From Branchiostoma floridae (taxonomy: Eukaryota; Chordata; Leptocardii; Amphioxiformes; Branchiostomatidae), in the NCBI RefSeq assembly GCF_000003815.2, contig NC_049979.1:18936285-19000284 (forward strand): a stretch of DNA of 64,000 nucleotides, in the 5' to 3' direction. The translations under genes and the position numbers were made by a program. The notes beneath the pieces were generated by a model that worked only from the letters and a program-made list of their open reading frames with translations, ran no database searches and was not told where the DNA came from. Positions 1-13,400 of the stretch are shown one piece after another. The stretch's first letter is position 1, and each line of letters begins with the position of its first letter.

Positions 1-1247
1 TGTACAAAGATTGGCTAGACCAGTACTAGTTGTTTTTAATTCCTTGGACAAACTACCTCACCCGCAGCAGCAGTAGTTTAGGAATTTTTTTCCGTCGAAA
101 GGCCAAATATTTCACCTCCGTAGCTACGTGTATTGCTCAGACCAGGTGCACGGTCCCAAGCTTTCGTACACACGGAAGGGGAGGGGCCGTAGCTAGAAAA
201 AGCGACATGCCAAAATAGGAGTAACGCATTCTTTTGTGAATACACATTTCAACTATCTCTTCCGGGTGGATATGTTTATATCCGCTACAAATCTTTGTAC
301 ATATTTTCCGTTCGAGCTGTGTTTTTCTACTGTATATTTATCCAAGACAGTGTGGTATTTGTGTTTTCAACAACACTCTGCCATCGTACAAGTAGTGGAT
401 CATTGTCCATAGTAACTTCCTGCCTCAAAGAATAGTTTTATATTTGTAGAATATGTACTATATGTGCTACTAGTCGGCAGCGATGACAAATAATTGTTTT
501 TGTTTGTCAGAACTTTGTACAAATAAATTCAGAGAAGTGGACTTTTGCGGTCAATGTTTTTACTACTAGTTTGTAAATATGGTGTGTAGAGCGAATAATC
601 TCATATCCAAGCTGACAAAAAGTATTTGGCATAATTGGGTACACAGTAAACATCAGTTGGGTTCACAGAAAACAGGATGAGAGTTGGGAGTGTCCGGTCG
701 TAGGGTCAGTCGCCCACGACTCATGCGTGGGTCGACAACGCTAGCAGCAGATAGTACGAAAAAAAAGACGAAAAACCAGTGGGAGGAAAGGTGGATAGGT
801 CATAATTTGCGACAGGAAGAAACAACAAACCCAAATATTCTAAATGTTAGAGTGATTAGTCATAAGTTTGCACGGATTAATACGACGGTAGAATTTAGGG
901 ATTGCAACCGATGACATAGTTTGCGGTAAGGGAGCCATTCCCATCAAATCGCATGGCCCCCCTCCCCCACTTCAACCTGACAAGAAATGACCAAAACGAG
1001 CAACTATGACCCTGAGCTTTCGCTCTACTATATGTACCATGTATATGTAATGATATATGTTGATAGATATTGTAGGACTCTAATCTTCATCTCTGTTATA
1101 TTTCATCTGACCCTTACCTCATGACCTCAATGAAAGGCGGCATGCCGGGTCGATTTAAGTTTATCATGAATAGATAAAGGTTCAAACAAAATCAACCATA
1201 CAAACATTCTATACTCCCTGTCACCGGGAAGGTTTCATCTCTAACAA

Positions 1248-1328
1248 ATGTACTAATTTTGCTCTTAAATGTAGTAATTTTGGTCTCAAATGTAGTAATT
1301 TTACTCTCAAATGTAGTAATTTTGATAA
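1248..1328. repeat. 21-bp tandem repeat, about four copies
   Basis: A unit beginning ATGTAGTAATTTT and ending in CTCAA is repeated head to tail nearly four times with a few substitutions (GCTC, GGTC, ACTC variants at the same place). It is a minisatellite with no coding content. Confidence 0.85.
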
Positions 1329-2304
1329 CCCTTCTGTTGTGTAAAAGAGAACATGTCAACAAACCACACAGTTAACGAGAACAAGAATTCGAACATTAAC
1401 GACAGCAAAAACATTACCAAAGTTTCTCCGGGCCATGAACAACCTTATTCAAGACACGACCTGATCGAGGTGATAACTAAGGTATGGATGATTGTCCTTG
1501 AGGTTGTTGACAGGAGACTATCATAGTTTTAAAGATTGGAGCAAGAAATGATCTTAATGATATGTTATGACTTACCCTCCGAAACCTCTTCGACCTTAAT
1601 TGGCCAATCGATCAAAACGCCTCTTGTAGAAAATAAAGATGCAAATGATGGTACCGAGAAACTAGATCCACGGCCATAATACACCCCTATCAAAGTAAGC
1701 ATTGTTTCCACAGAGGCGCTGTAAGCTATGGATATATCTATACAATGCAGCAGTTCTTAGCTTATCGGTGCAAACAGTATGCCGCAGGTGAGAAAGGTGA
1801 GAATGTTTTGTGTGTTGGATCTTATCTTTTACTTTCCATCCATCAACAAGACATGGCATCGTCTGCTCTAAGGCCTTCCAAAGGTCATCCCGCCAATAAG
1901 AAAAACGTGAGATGTCTTTTTGCTTGCTTGTTTACTTGTTTGTTTGTTTACTGTCTGTTTGCATATCTGTTTGTTATTTTCAACCTAGCATGAATTGTGC
2001 ATGTTTTGAAATCAGGAAGTCGTCAGTTTTGGCACTATTTCATCTCAATACTAGTATCGCTAGTAACTCTTTAAATCGTCAACTTGAAGGTTTACAATAC
2101 TTTGGTTAGACATAATTATTGTCTTTCTTCCAACTCCTTCATTATTGTGTAGCGCCCAAGGACCAACCTGGACTCTGCTGATGCCACGACTACTGGTCAA
2201 TAACATTAATATAAAGTCAACATTTGGCTTTGGATAAGGGGACATCGCCAAGTGATGGCAATGGGATATGAATGGGTCTAATACTTGTACTGTAACATGT
2301 ATGT

Positions 2305-2499
2305 CATGAGGAGATGACCGCCAAAGTCCTCCTCTGGCAACCAGACGAGAAAAGAAGAAGGGGACGACCCAACCTGACACTAAAGAAGGTGCTAAAGGGA
2401 GAAGTTGGTCTAAAGGACCGCGACCTGGTGGTCACCATGCCAGACCGTGAAGTCGGCATTCTTCGAGGCACCTCGTACTACGAGGATGAACTGAACTGA
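2305..2499 (+). pseudogene. Fragment of a non-LTR retrotransposon ORF (C-terminal tail)
   Basis: The plus frame reads KVLLWQPDEKRRRGRPNLT followed by a DRD motif. A W-x-P-x-G/E-K-R-R-R-G-R-P-x-x-T patch followed by a basic Asp-Arg-Asp stretch is typical of the extreme C-terminal end of LINE-encoded polyproteins, downstream of the reverse transcriptase domain. Only about 60 residues survive; no reverse transcriptase or endonuclease motifs flank it, so it is a dead fragment. The family (RTE, CR1 or another clade) cannot be assigned from this length. The match is by motif memory only. Confidence 0.5.
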
Positions 2500-4713
2500 A
2501 CTAATACTTGTGGATGGCCAAACTTGCACTTGGTATTACAACGTACAATTAACGTTCGGCTTGGCGCCTCTTCAATGACACATAAAAATCATTTTTATTT
2601 TTTATTTATCTATTTGCAAATCCATTCCCCTAGGCTAATTGCAAGGGTACAGACAGTAAAAAGTAACAAGTGTCTATTCTTTGCAGGTATCTCATGTATG
2701 ATTCTACATTCTTTCTTCACTGGGAGGTTTGACTTCTTCTTTGGAGGCAGTGGCTGATGAAAAGTCCCACGTTTTTTAAGGATTAGTGGGTTCTGTGATT
2801 TTAACAGGAATGTAGTTTTTTGGAGGTCTACTAGCTGGTGAAAGGTTGGAAATATTGTTTTGATTGTGTCTAAAAGGTTATTTCATTCATCCTCATAATG
2901 AGAGCAGTCAAATATAGAATGTATCTCATTTACGGTTTGCATATCCGATTCTGCTAACTTACTCATTCAAAGAATTGATGCTCGACATGCCAGTTATATT
3001 CGACAGTTTACTGCTTTTTGGGAATGATTTTTGTCAACATTTTCATCTCTGTCGTCCTTAGAGAAATGGTAGTCTGCAAAAATAATCCATCAACGGATTA
3101 CGGATTGAATGACTCTGTACTGTAGCCTGAAGCACTGAAAAACTCCGATTGGTCAGCCCGTCTGACCTTTGACACCTCAATGTCCCCCTGGCAGTGTTTG
3201 TGTCATCTCACCTGCTCAACGTCTATCCCTGGCGACGTACCAGTTACTGCAATATCTTACATAAACCTGCTGCAGTGTCCGGTGGGGTGATGGGCAATGT
3301 CCCAAAGTCAACGTCGTATCCAGTTGTTATCTTTGTCGATGGTAAGACACACTCATACATGGTTGATAAACTATGGTCACTTTTGGTTTTTGACCAGCCC
3401 TTTGTGCTTACCATTATTGGTATGGCTGCATGCGTGCATGCATGCGTGCGTCTGTGTATATGTGTGCTTGTCTAAGAAATGACTTTCGCAAATGCCTGTC
3501 TAGAATAATACCATAGGAACGGGTAGCAAATATTGCCACAGTTGCGCTCGTTTTCAACTAACGTTAGCTCTTCCAGGAGGTCCCGGGTACTATGCAATGT
3601 AGACCCCAGGTCTTGTCTTGCACAGCGACGTATACTAACAATATATGGTACAGCTGAGACAACAACAGCGCATCCACATCACTCTGTACGTGCCTTGAAC
3701 ATCAAGTGAGCCACCTCTAAGCTTCTGCAAAGCCTGGACGATCAGGTGTGCTAGGGGTTAGCTATCAGCGAATAACACCTCTTGAAGCATTCCCCGAGCA
3801 TGCAGCTCAACAACTATTCGGTAGTCAAAGAGATAGGGACAATACTGCGAGGAATTCTGACCCTGTTTCGGCACGTGAACTATTTCTTCTTAAGTGGTTT
3901 TCTGAAGCGTGGACAATGCCAACGGTGTGTCTCCGAGTCTCTAGTCTTCACGAATAAAACATTCTTGTGGTCGTCACAATAATTTCATCTGATAACACCT
4001 TCCTGTTGAAATGACAGGTATGTCGTGCTCTGGGTTTCGTCGCTTGTCAGTCTAATCCTACTGCCATAACCTCCGTCCTAACTAACCACTACCGCTACAC
4101 CAACATGCCATCCTCTGGAGCGAAAAGCAAACAACAAGAGGCGACTGTTGTACGACACTCGGTACCCACAACATTGACCGGCAGTCCGAACAAACGTCAC
4201 CATGGTAACGCCATGTACACTTTCACTCAGAGGCCCGATGTCCGTATCTCCAACCAAATCAGCAATCAACTTCTTCGTGAAACAATCCATTTATTATATC
4301 TTATCTGAGTGTGCATCTTCATAGCTTGGAGGTGTTAGTTGCCATTAGTGATTAAGATACGATGGTTTCTTGTCTCCCAGAGTCTTGAGACGCACAGGAA
4401 ACCGTCTTAAAACCCGAAGAAGGGTGTTTCGGACACAGACCTTGGTCAGATATCACCATCTCGGTAATGACTGTTGATAGCATCTATGTAATAAATCACG
4501 TGGTACAGGGGGTGACATTTGGCTTTATCGCATCCGGAAGATAGGCAGAGGCTGATAACTGTCATTTTGCAGAGATTTTAAGGCCAGATTATTGTGACTC
4601 TGTCTGACGGTTTGCATACGAGTGTGAAAAGAACACAGGCATATTGTATTGTCTCTAAACCTAGATAAGACATGATATGATATGTTCATGTGTACAGCGT
4701 TAGAAAATATCCA

Positions 4714-4925
4714 CAGTGTGTGAGGGAGGGAGGGAGGGACGGAGGGAGGAAGTGAAAGATTGAATGACTGAATGAGAGTGTGAGTGAGGGAGGGAGGGAG
4801 GGAGCGAGGGAGGGAGGGAGGGAGGGAGGGAGGGAGGGAGGGAGGGAGGGACTGAGTGAGTGAGTGACTGAGTGAGTGAGTGACTGAGTGAGTGACTGAG
4901 TGAGTGACTGAGTGAGTGAGTAGGT
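4714..4925. repeat. GGGA / GTGA / GACTGAGT microsatellite
   Basis: A polypurine run of GGGA units (roughly 4,783-4,851) is followed by GAGT/GACT units to 4,925. The minus-strand frame that reads Ser-His-Ser-Leu and Pro-Ser-Leu-Pro repeats is simply the translation of this microsatellite. The (GGGA)n part is a mirror-symmetric purine tract of the kind that can form triplex DNA. Confidence 0.95.
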
Positions 4926-6956
4926 GAGCGATGTTCTCCCATTTTATTTTGTCTTCAGGTTTTTACATCTCAAGTGTGCCTTAAATGTACACGCTTACGT
5001 GTAGAGACTTAAGGAACACCTGGTTGGTTTGCTATATTCGGAACACCATCCACGGAATGTTGTCATCTTGAGGCACTCTCTTCAAATCTCACTGAAGAAT
5101 TTCAGACCCTCTTCACCCACATGTGAAAGCTCCGAAGGATTTAGACAGAACAAAATGTGGGGAATAGGTTTAGGTTTAGCTTCATGTCAGAATCGTCAAA
5201 TGTTTTTAAAAAATGTATCTCTCCCGAACTCCACGGTTTTGAACGTGTAGGAAGAGAAATTAGAGTAAGTCAATTTTGAAAACTATGACAAGGTGCTCAA
5301 TAGATATGCCTCGGAGGTGTATGAGGACATAAACAAATGTTGATACAATGAAAATGATATCTAAACTAAAGTGGTTGGGACGATGGTTCGAAAGTTCCCC
5401 TCTTGATTTTTCTTTAATGACGGGAGATTATTTTTTTGATGACGGACGAAATATCAAACTTCTCTTGTTGCATGCATGGTTTATGTCAAACGCCATTGGA
5501 AATGCACTCCTTCTCCTTGATCCACAGAGATAGCTTTATTGTTCTTTCGCTGCCGCGAGTTCAGAAACCGTGACAAGTCAAGTATTACTGCGCCCAGCCC
5601 CCGTGTCCAAGGCCGTCTGCGCGGCGGATGGCGAGGCACGGGAGGACTAACTCATCATATTAAAGAGGCGACGCGCGAAGCCGTGATAAGGTAGTACAAC
5701 AATGTCGCCCCTTGTCGGGTGCAATGTTATGCCGTTGTGCCTCGGGGAAGGAACGCGTCTGACAACACCTTCAATGTTTTTACTTCGTCTTTTCATATGT
5801 CAGAGGGTATGTAGGGTGGCGCATGTAATAATAGGTGCACAACATGCCGAGGGAAAGCCTTTCTTTCTAGATCTTTTCAGCTGTAACAAAAACAGATGGT
5901 TCAAAGTAACCTCACTTCTGGCGGTGTTTAAGAACAGGTGACACATGGGTTTCTCTTGAATGTGATATTTCTTCTTTCGGCGTGCATCTTCCGCACGAAC
6001 TTCAGCTGTCTTGTAACGGAAAATGATGTCTTTTATCCTTGCCGGCTGTTCGCTCAGTCACAGTCTGCTTGACAATATGTGATATATGTCATATGTGAAC
6101 CGATAAGTATTAGACCAATAATATGAACTTGAAATATATCTACGGTGGACCCGGTGGAGATGCCAGCAACATTTACATACTAGTATTCATCGCATTGTTT
6201 TTGATGTCGTTTGATGTTACAAAGAGATGTTATATATTGTTGTCTCATTTATTGAGTTTCCTTTTTTTAATATATACGATAAATCTGGAAAAAACAGCAG
6301 AACGACCGGAAGAGGTCAATTACACGAGTTATATGATCATATACCTTCGCCAAGCTATGATGATTAAACATTAGTAGCTATGAAGGCCACCTAATTTGCA
6401 TAATAGCTCAATGCTACATAACTTGCATATTTCACAATGAATCACATACCATGACACTGGTCTTCATCAAAGTTACCTGCAGGTAAAAATGATAGAATTT
6501 CATTCATCCCTTATTAAATTCTTCTGTTTCAAAGTCTGTACTCGAAACGCCCTGGCCTGCAGTTCCGCAAACGCTGCTAGAGAGCCAATTCTCCCTGAGT
6601 GCAAGAGCTATCTACAACCCAAAATCATTACCGTAGCTTGTTCTGAACTGTAAAATGTATTTTAGGTAGGGCGGGACATAACCATATACTGAATTTCACA
6701 ATCCATTCGAAGCTTCTTGAGTTATGTTGTTCAACCAGGTAAACATATCTAAAGACATACAAACTCTCCCAAAGCTTTCTTGGCGAAGGTGAAAATGCAC
6801 GCAGTCGAAGTCAGTCGAAGAACGTCGATGAGATCAATTTATAACCGATAAGTAAATACCATTTGTATATGGGTAACGTTGTAACAAAATTGTTATTTAC
6901 ACTTTTGAAGCCTGCACACGCGCTATAATTACATAATTGCGCAAATTGGATAAAAA

Positions 6957-7009
6957 GGGTGTGGGTGTGTGCGCGCGCGTGTGTGTGTATACATGTGTGT
7001 GTGTGTGTC
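6957..7009. repeat. GT/GC dinucleotide tract
   Basis: Alternating purine-pyrimidine sequence (GTGTGTGCGCGCGCGTGTGTG followed by more GT) with one short interruption. It is a simple repeat prone to length change. Confidence 0.85.
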
Positions 7010-8966
7010 TATTATGTCTTGCATATTGAGCTAACAGTTTAGGAATACATTTTTGGCTTGTCAGGTACAGCAAAGCATTTCATTAATGTTTCAAATTTCA
7101 TCTAATGTGTCATATAGTAAAGTATTACCTATTGTGCCTTGTTTTGCAGCTGTAACGTCATCATTTAGAATTCTGTGCGTTGATGCCACGAATGTTACTA
7201 GTATTCTAGTCTTTAGGTTAAACTGTCTTTTATACAGCCATGGTTACGTTCCTACCCCTTCAACCTATGCCAACAATCACAGGTACACAGTATTTGACAT
7301 GAACTGTAATGTGATGTTTTGTAACAAGCTTCACGACTTGAGCAATCTTCAAATAAAACTAAAATGACTTCTAGCGCCCCGATAGCAATCGCGCTCTCAT
7401 CTACATGTATCCATCGCCCGCTGAATGACCAATACATATATGTGTTCCCAACAGGTGTCTTTGTGGTCATTTTTGATTGCTTTATCGTTTGTAGGTGACA
7501 CGGGTAATCGCGTTATACTGCGGGCCACCATCAATTCTTGTCTGTATGGGGATTTCAGGGCGTGCCCTCCGCGACCTTCCCACTCCTTCCAGCGTTTTTA
7601 CCGTAGTTCGCATCTGACAGGTACCGATGATTGATAGGTGTTACAAATCATCAACACAAAACGAGGTGTCTCAGCCGAGGATTCCTGGCGCCGTTCCTGT
7701 ATTTTGTCGTAGAAGGTTGGACAGGGTGTTCGTCAAGATGACAGGTGATAATAGAAATAATTACCGCATTTCCTCATTTGATGTATAACCACAGGTTTGA
7801 CAGAGGTCAGCGGATTTCTAGTTTTGTAACCACTCGTAACTCGTATGTCGAAAACGTCAGAGCGCGGCCGCACTGGTCATACGATTGTTGTAGCATATTT
7901 TGCAACGCAATAGTAAAGCCCGCGACACCCCCGACGATACAAGCGGATGGATAAAGTAAGTATAGTAGAGCAGACCGACAACAAAGATCTACCGCCGCGT
8001 TGTCCGACACAAGACAGTTGAATTTCATACGGCGCATCCACGACTGTGCAAAGAATACTTCCAGTCTGATGTCCAACACTCATCGTGCGACTGAGGCTTA
8101 CGTTTCGCATTGGCTTGAAAATGGTTCCCTCTTAAGTTAATGATCGTGCAAACCACGTGCAAACCATGTTTCATCAACATGTTTTTGTTGATGAAGCATG
8201 AATAATGTAATCTTGTGTTTCATCTAAACTATAGCGCGATAATTGGGACAATTAACGATTAATCATTCATAGATAAGCATATGATTGATATGCAGTTATA
8301 TGCCTTCCAACAACTTTTTTAAGTGATCATAGATTATATGATTATGTCAATGGTGGTTATAGAGAAATCACACACAGTGTAATAAATATCTTGGAAAACG
8401 TAATTAACTTCCAGTTCTGTGTTACATCAGCTCCTTGGTTATAGTTCTTTTCACTGAATACATTTAACATGTCTATTTTGTAAGATGCATTTCTGTCAAC
8501 ATCATGGCATATCTTTGTTGAGGCCAAATAAAATATAATAGAGATACAAATTACATCGGATCCTAATAAATACATCAACATATATATAACGTTATCATTA
8601 CATAGAACATGGTACAAGCGAAAGCTCAGAGTTCATAGTCCGTGTCCATTCGTTTTGGTAATTTCTTTTACTTCAAGAGTAATTTCTTCTACTTTAAGAG
8701 TAAGAGTCTCTTAAATGAGGTCATATTTGGAGCCGTACGAGTGTCTTTATTCCTGACACAGCTTTTATTACTAGGACTCGTCAGAGATATTTATTTGAAC
8801 ATGTCATATCACTCCTGTCTTCTTGTCTTGATTTAATTTTCAATTTGAAAAATCTTATTAGCTCTCTGGCAATGCCGTCTTTATATATGTCAATGACGAA
8901 AAGACAATTCATTACACGAATAAGATCCTTAGGAATGTGAAGTTGTGCGAAGTGTTTCTGTGGTAA

Positions 8967-9388
8967 CAGGTTGTTTCGCAACAATGTCAGTTCGCAACCG
9001 TCAGTTCGCAACAAGGCAAGTCTTTTCGCAACAAGGTACAAGTTGTTTCGCAACATTTTAATGTTATTAATCTTGATAGCCTAATAGTATTAGGAATCGT
9101 ATTGCTAACATAAGTGTATTCCTTCCACGTAAAAATCTTGGCGGCAGAGGAACATAGGGCCGCATGGACCTGACAGCCCGATGATTTTCATACGCCGGGC
9201 GGTACAGTTTCATACGCTGCGTGCACAGGCAGGAGTATAATTATGTTAGGAATACGATTTCTAATACTATTAGTCTATCAAGATTAATAACATTGAAATG
9301 TTGTGAAACGACTTGAACCTTGTTGCGAAAAGACTTGCCTTGTTGCGAACTGACGGTTGCGAACTGACATTGTTGCGAAACAACCCTG
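8967..9388. mobile_element. 422-bp Harbinger/PIF-like MITE with 150-bp inverted repeats and TAA target duplication
   Basis: The element begins CAGGTTGTTTCGCAACA and ends in its reverse complement with one extra C (GCGAAACAACCCTG). Inverted arms run from about 8,967-9,110 and 9,231-9,388, with few mismatches, around a spacer of about 120 bp. Each arm carries several copies of the word TTCGCAAC. The element is flanked on both sides by TAA (8,964-8,966 and 9,389-9,391), the three-base TWA-type duplication produced by PIF/Harbinger transposases. No transposase frame is present, so it is non-autonomous. Superfamily assignment rests on the TAA flanks alone. Confidence 0.85.
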
Positions 9389-9391
9389 TAA

Positions 9392-12300
9392 CCGTTTCTG
9401 TCTATCTAGCTAATGGCCCGCAACATTTACATGTTTTCTCTCTACACAAACATTAGTCTTCTTATACTCATAGGACAAGGCACAAAACACAAGAAAGAGA
9501 CATGTCTACATGTTAGCATAGCTTTTATGTTGGATTAGTTAAAATAAAGGAAACACGGCGTGTGCTCTTAGAGAAAATCCGGGCATTGTGGTCCGACACG
9601 GGCGCTACGATTGAACTTTGTTATCTTATCTGTCGGTCTCAGCCCTGCACAGCTCGCTTCACATCGACTGTTCGCAATTTTGTCTCGCCTTTTCTCTCAA
9701 GTGACTGGGTCCCTTTTTAAAAACACCCCGAAAGAAAGAAAAATAACAAGTCAAGCAAACGAAGTCATTTAGTTTCGGGCATACCCAACAATTAGTCCAA
9801 TTTACTCGGCAAAGCCCTGCAAAGGTGGAACCTATCACTGACACATTGTTCGCGGGCAGTTAGTCGATTTTCACAACAATTCCTGTCGTATGGAAACACC
9901 TTCAAGGTATCAATTAAAATGAGTGATTGATCGTATTCTCTAAAGGAGCATTCAGACTGGGGAATGGACGTATCCATCAAACGCGGTCCGTTAGCCAATG
10001 GGAGATCGTCTAGGTAATTAAGTTACCGCAACTGGCGCCAAAATGTCCCGGGCAGCGCCCACGGGGGATTGCGAAACAGGTGCCTGAGGCTTGTGCGTTG
10101 CTCATCCGCCAGGCATATCTGACCCATCCAATGACCACTTAAGAAAAAGCTACGACCAACTATCTGGATCGCTAGAGTCGATTGGACACGCGATAAAACA
10201 ACATTTACACTGTTGTTGGGCAGAGTTTGTAGATGTATATAGACAAGCTTTTAAGTACCCAAGATCAATGTTGGAATATCGAAATGCTAGTATGTAAAAC
10301 CACAAACATTTGGATAATTTTTTTTCAATTATAAAAAAAACCCGACTCAATTGAAAATCTTGTAAACGTGGGAAGTAATGGTAGCATAGATATAGATCAA
10401 TGACATCAGTAACGAAATCTCAAGAAGAGTTTTGGAAATCCGGTGGTGTATTTATTTATACTTACCCCCCAGATTACCCAGTGTTGTCGTGAAACTTGTC
10501 TAACCATTCAAGACAAGTGGGACACAAGATGGATGAAGAAGATATCTTTTTTTTCCTTTTTCCTTTTAAGTGCGAGATAAGATTAATTCCCCCGATTGAG
10601 ACTCTGCAAGAAGATAAGCACTGCAAATGAGAAATAAAATTTAGATGAATAAATGTGTCCGATTGTGTCGTCTGATGATGACGAAACCTAACGTTGAATT
10701 GTCAAAATATTTTTGTCTTCTTTTGGGGGGTAGGGCCGTAGGGTGAGGCTTCGCACAGCGGGATGTTAAGTACTTTAAATGAGTTGTTTTGTTGAGTCAG
10801 TAACACAATACTCTATGTGCGTTTAAACGTCACCCACTTCCCGCCAGATTTAAGCACATTTGTATCACTTCGAACGGCGAGAATGCCAGGAATGTATATT
10901 GGAATGTCGTCGTGACCAACGATAGAGTTTGGATCATCCAGGTGGAAGAAAAATGACAGCTTGATGTCAGTATTTTTGATATGTATTCAGGTATTGTTTG
11001 ACAAACTACGACGGAGCCATAGAAGAGAACTAAAAGTAAAACAGATATAGTTGATATGGGAATGGGGGGGGGGGGGGGGGGCTGGAGATGGCATCCGCAA
11101 CATTTGTCTCGATAATAGCACGTTCAATGTTGCCAACTAGTAACCACATTTAGCTGAGTCGTTTGTTGTCAAGTCGTCTTTTTTGTTTACACTTTGTGCC
11201 TTTATGATGATAATTTTCATTTACATATTTGCAAATGCAGCAGGTATGATACCCTTACAAGATCTTACAAGAAAGACTAAAGGTAAAACACCATTGCCTG
11301 TACTGTTATAGTGATGAACAAGGGAGAAAGAAACAGTTAAACGCATACAAGTATGTTATCACTAAATCTATCGTTTAAGAAGGAAAACAGGCTATAATTT
11401 GGTGTGGCAGAGACAATATATAGAAGGTCGAGCGAGTAGACATTTCAATTTTCCACCGCGTTGAGTCCAGAACAAGACATTATTGTGGTTAAGGAGTCAG
11501 CACGCTACATTCTTTGGAACTCCTTCCTAAAGCGCATAGAAAGCATAATTCTGAAATAATAATAGCTACGATGGCATTCGCGTACAATGCAATGATATAA
11601 AACGATGTCTTGTTGATAATTCCGTCCGTTTTTTCTGACGTAGGATAATGGCGTCCCTGACACCGATATGACCCCTCCTCCTAACCAATCAATCATCTCG
11701 TACTTAGTGTCACAGTACATGACATTTTCGCGACCCCTCAACAGACGGAGAGGTCTGTCGGCTATTACCGTTTTGACGTAGATTCACCCATGTGAAACGG
11801 AGTAGGTCGAGTGTAAGATTGCACGAGTGGCTGTTTCATGCACTGACACGGAAAATATTTCTCTATGCTTTCTTGCCAAATTCCCAAGCTACAAAATCGT
11901 TGGGAAAGCGACAATGGATGTTTCTCAAACATTTCAAGCATTTAAAACTACGTCCGTACTAGTACGTTGGAGCATTTCGTCATAGGAGAGGGGAAATTAA
12001 GAATGGTGGCCACTACAGCTACATGGGTAATTTTTCTGTGTCACAGGACAATTTGTCCGAAAGACTATCTAAAATCCTATTCACTATTTCTGTAAGTAAT
12101 ATTCAATCAAGGACGTTATATAAGACGCCTTTTTGCTCGATTCATTTAGCACTAAGAAGCGGACTTAAGTGTACTGTAATCAGTTTTAAGGTGTTGTCAC
12201 CGACTGTCGTGAGAAGATTTGGGCTCCCATACAACATTCTGGAGAATTTTTTTTGGCGGGAAAATTGATTCATTGTTGCAGGCGGACGACTTGACCTAAA

Positions 12301-13400
12301 TGTTTGGTAGGAGGAAAAAATGTTAAGAATGTCTCTTGAAATATCTGTGCTGATGGATCAGGCAATGAACTGTGAAATCCTGTCAAATCAAAATTATTCA
12401 TGGCAATTGTTGATTTCATGCATGAAATAACTTCTTTGTTGTGGCCGTTTTCTGTTAAAAATACCTATAGACATGATATTGTTGACATGATCACCTCATT
12501 CATTCATTCATTCATTCGTCAATCCATTCATTCGTTCATTCATTCGCTCGAACTCAAAATGCATGGCTGTTATACTGTTTGACTATTCACAATTTCCGGA
12601 TCTAAACATTTGGTCATACTTTTCATTAAATTTCTTTCAAATCCAAGTGCACGAAGCTAATGCAACGTTCACTCTTGATGATCATTCTATATTAAGGTTA
12701 ACGTTGATACAAAGGGACACCAATATGAGTAATTGGCAATTACGACCACACAGATCATTGGCGCTACCTTAAACCTTGGGCATAAGTTGTCCTTGTACTG
12801 TATTTTCGCAAGGTCATGATGGGCGTATTAACTGAGAAATTCTAATCTCTTTTTAAATTGCAGCCCAGGTCAGGTGACTAAGGTTAGCCAATCAAATGGG
12901 TGGTTCCAACCTCTTTCGGACAGGTGCAAACCATTATGAATTCGCGTCGAATTGAGAATAATAGAATTTAAGGGTTAACTTAAACCATAGTTTGACCTGA
13001 CTCAGTGAATTTAGCAACACGTTTTAATTATATTCACATCCACTATTGCGGGTTACACCGTGTTTTAGTTCCGCTTACTGTTGTCACCTCGCCATTAACG
13101 CTAATAACCCATCATTGACAGCGTGTGTCATTAGGACATCTTAATGTTCGGGAAGAAGCACCTTTTCGCATTTAGCTACGGTTTTCTTGAGTGTTTTATT
13201 GCTCATAACCATGCTTCGTGCCGTGAGTGCCATCGGCGTTTTTTCGCACTTCATAAAACTAATGTTCCCGCAATTTCTAAACCCGACAATTTCCTACCTC
13301 TTCGAGCAACACCCTCCGAGGATAATGGTCTTTAGTTAGCTTGATGTCGCAACTGGGGCCGTGTAACGTCTGCTCACATGCACCTACCTGGATGTATGTA
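9392..13400. other. Gene-free region
   Basis: No exon, RNA gene or transposon with clear ends was seen. Simple sequence includes a poly-G run at about 11,065-11,082 and a CATT/CATTC tract at about 12,499-12,552. Open frames are all under 85 codons and resemble no family. Confidence 0.55.
12499..12552. repeat. CATT/CATTC microsatellite
   Basis: Imperfect tandem CATT and CATTC/CGTT units. The local plus-strand frame reading Ser-Phe-Ile-His repeats is an artefact of this tract. Confidence 0.85.

Larger units (their letters stand above)
1..8966. other. Gene-free region with simple repeats
   Basis: No exon chain or recognisable protein domain was found here on either strand; open frames are short and lack family motifs. 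Recognisable contents are a 21-bp tandem repeat near 1.25 kb, a LINE-like fragment near 2.3 kb, a GGGA/GTGA microsatellite near 4.8 kb and a GT/GC tract near 7.0 kb. Whether this is intergenic or a long intron of a gene lying outside the window cannot be decided. Confidence 0.6.

Noticed and set aside
1-300. TGTACAAAGATT at position 1 and its complement at 289-300 as possible MITE ends
   Set aside because: Only 12 bp pair, the sequence inside does not continue the symmetry, and the left flank lies outside the window.
4700-4942. Ser/His/Pro-rich 80-codon frame
   Set aside because: It is the translation of a GGGA/GTGA microsatellite.
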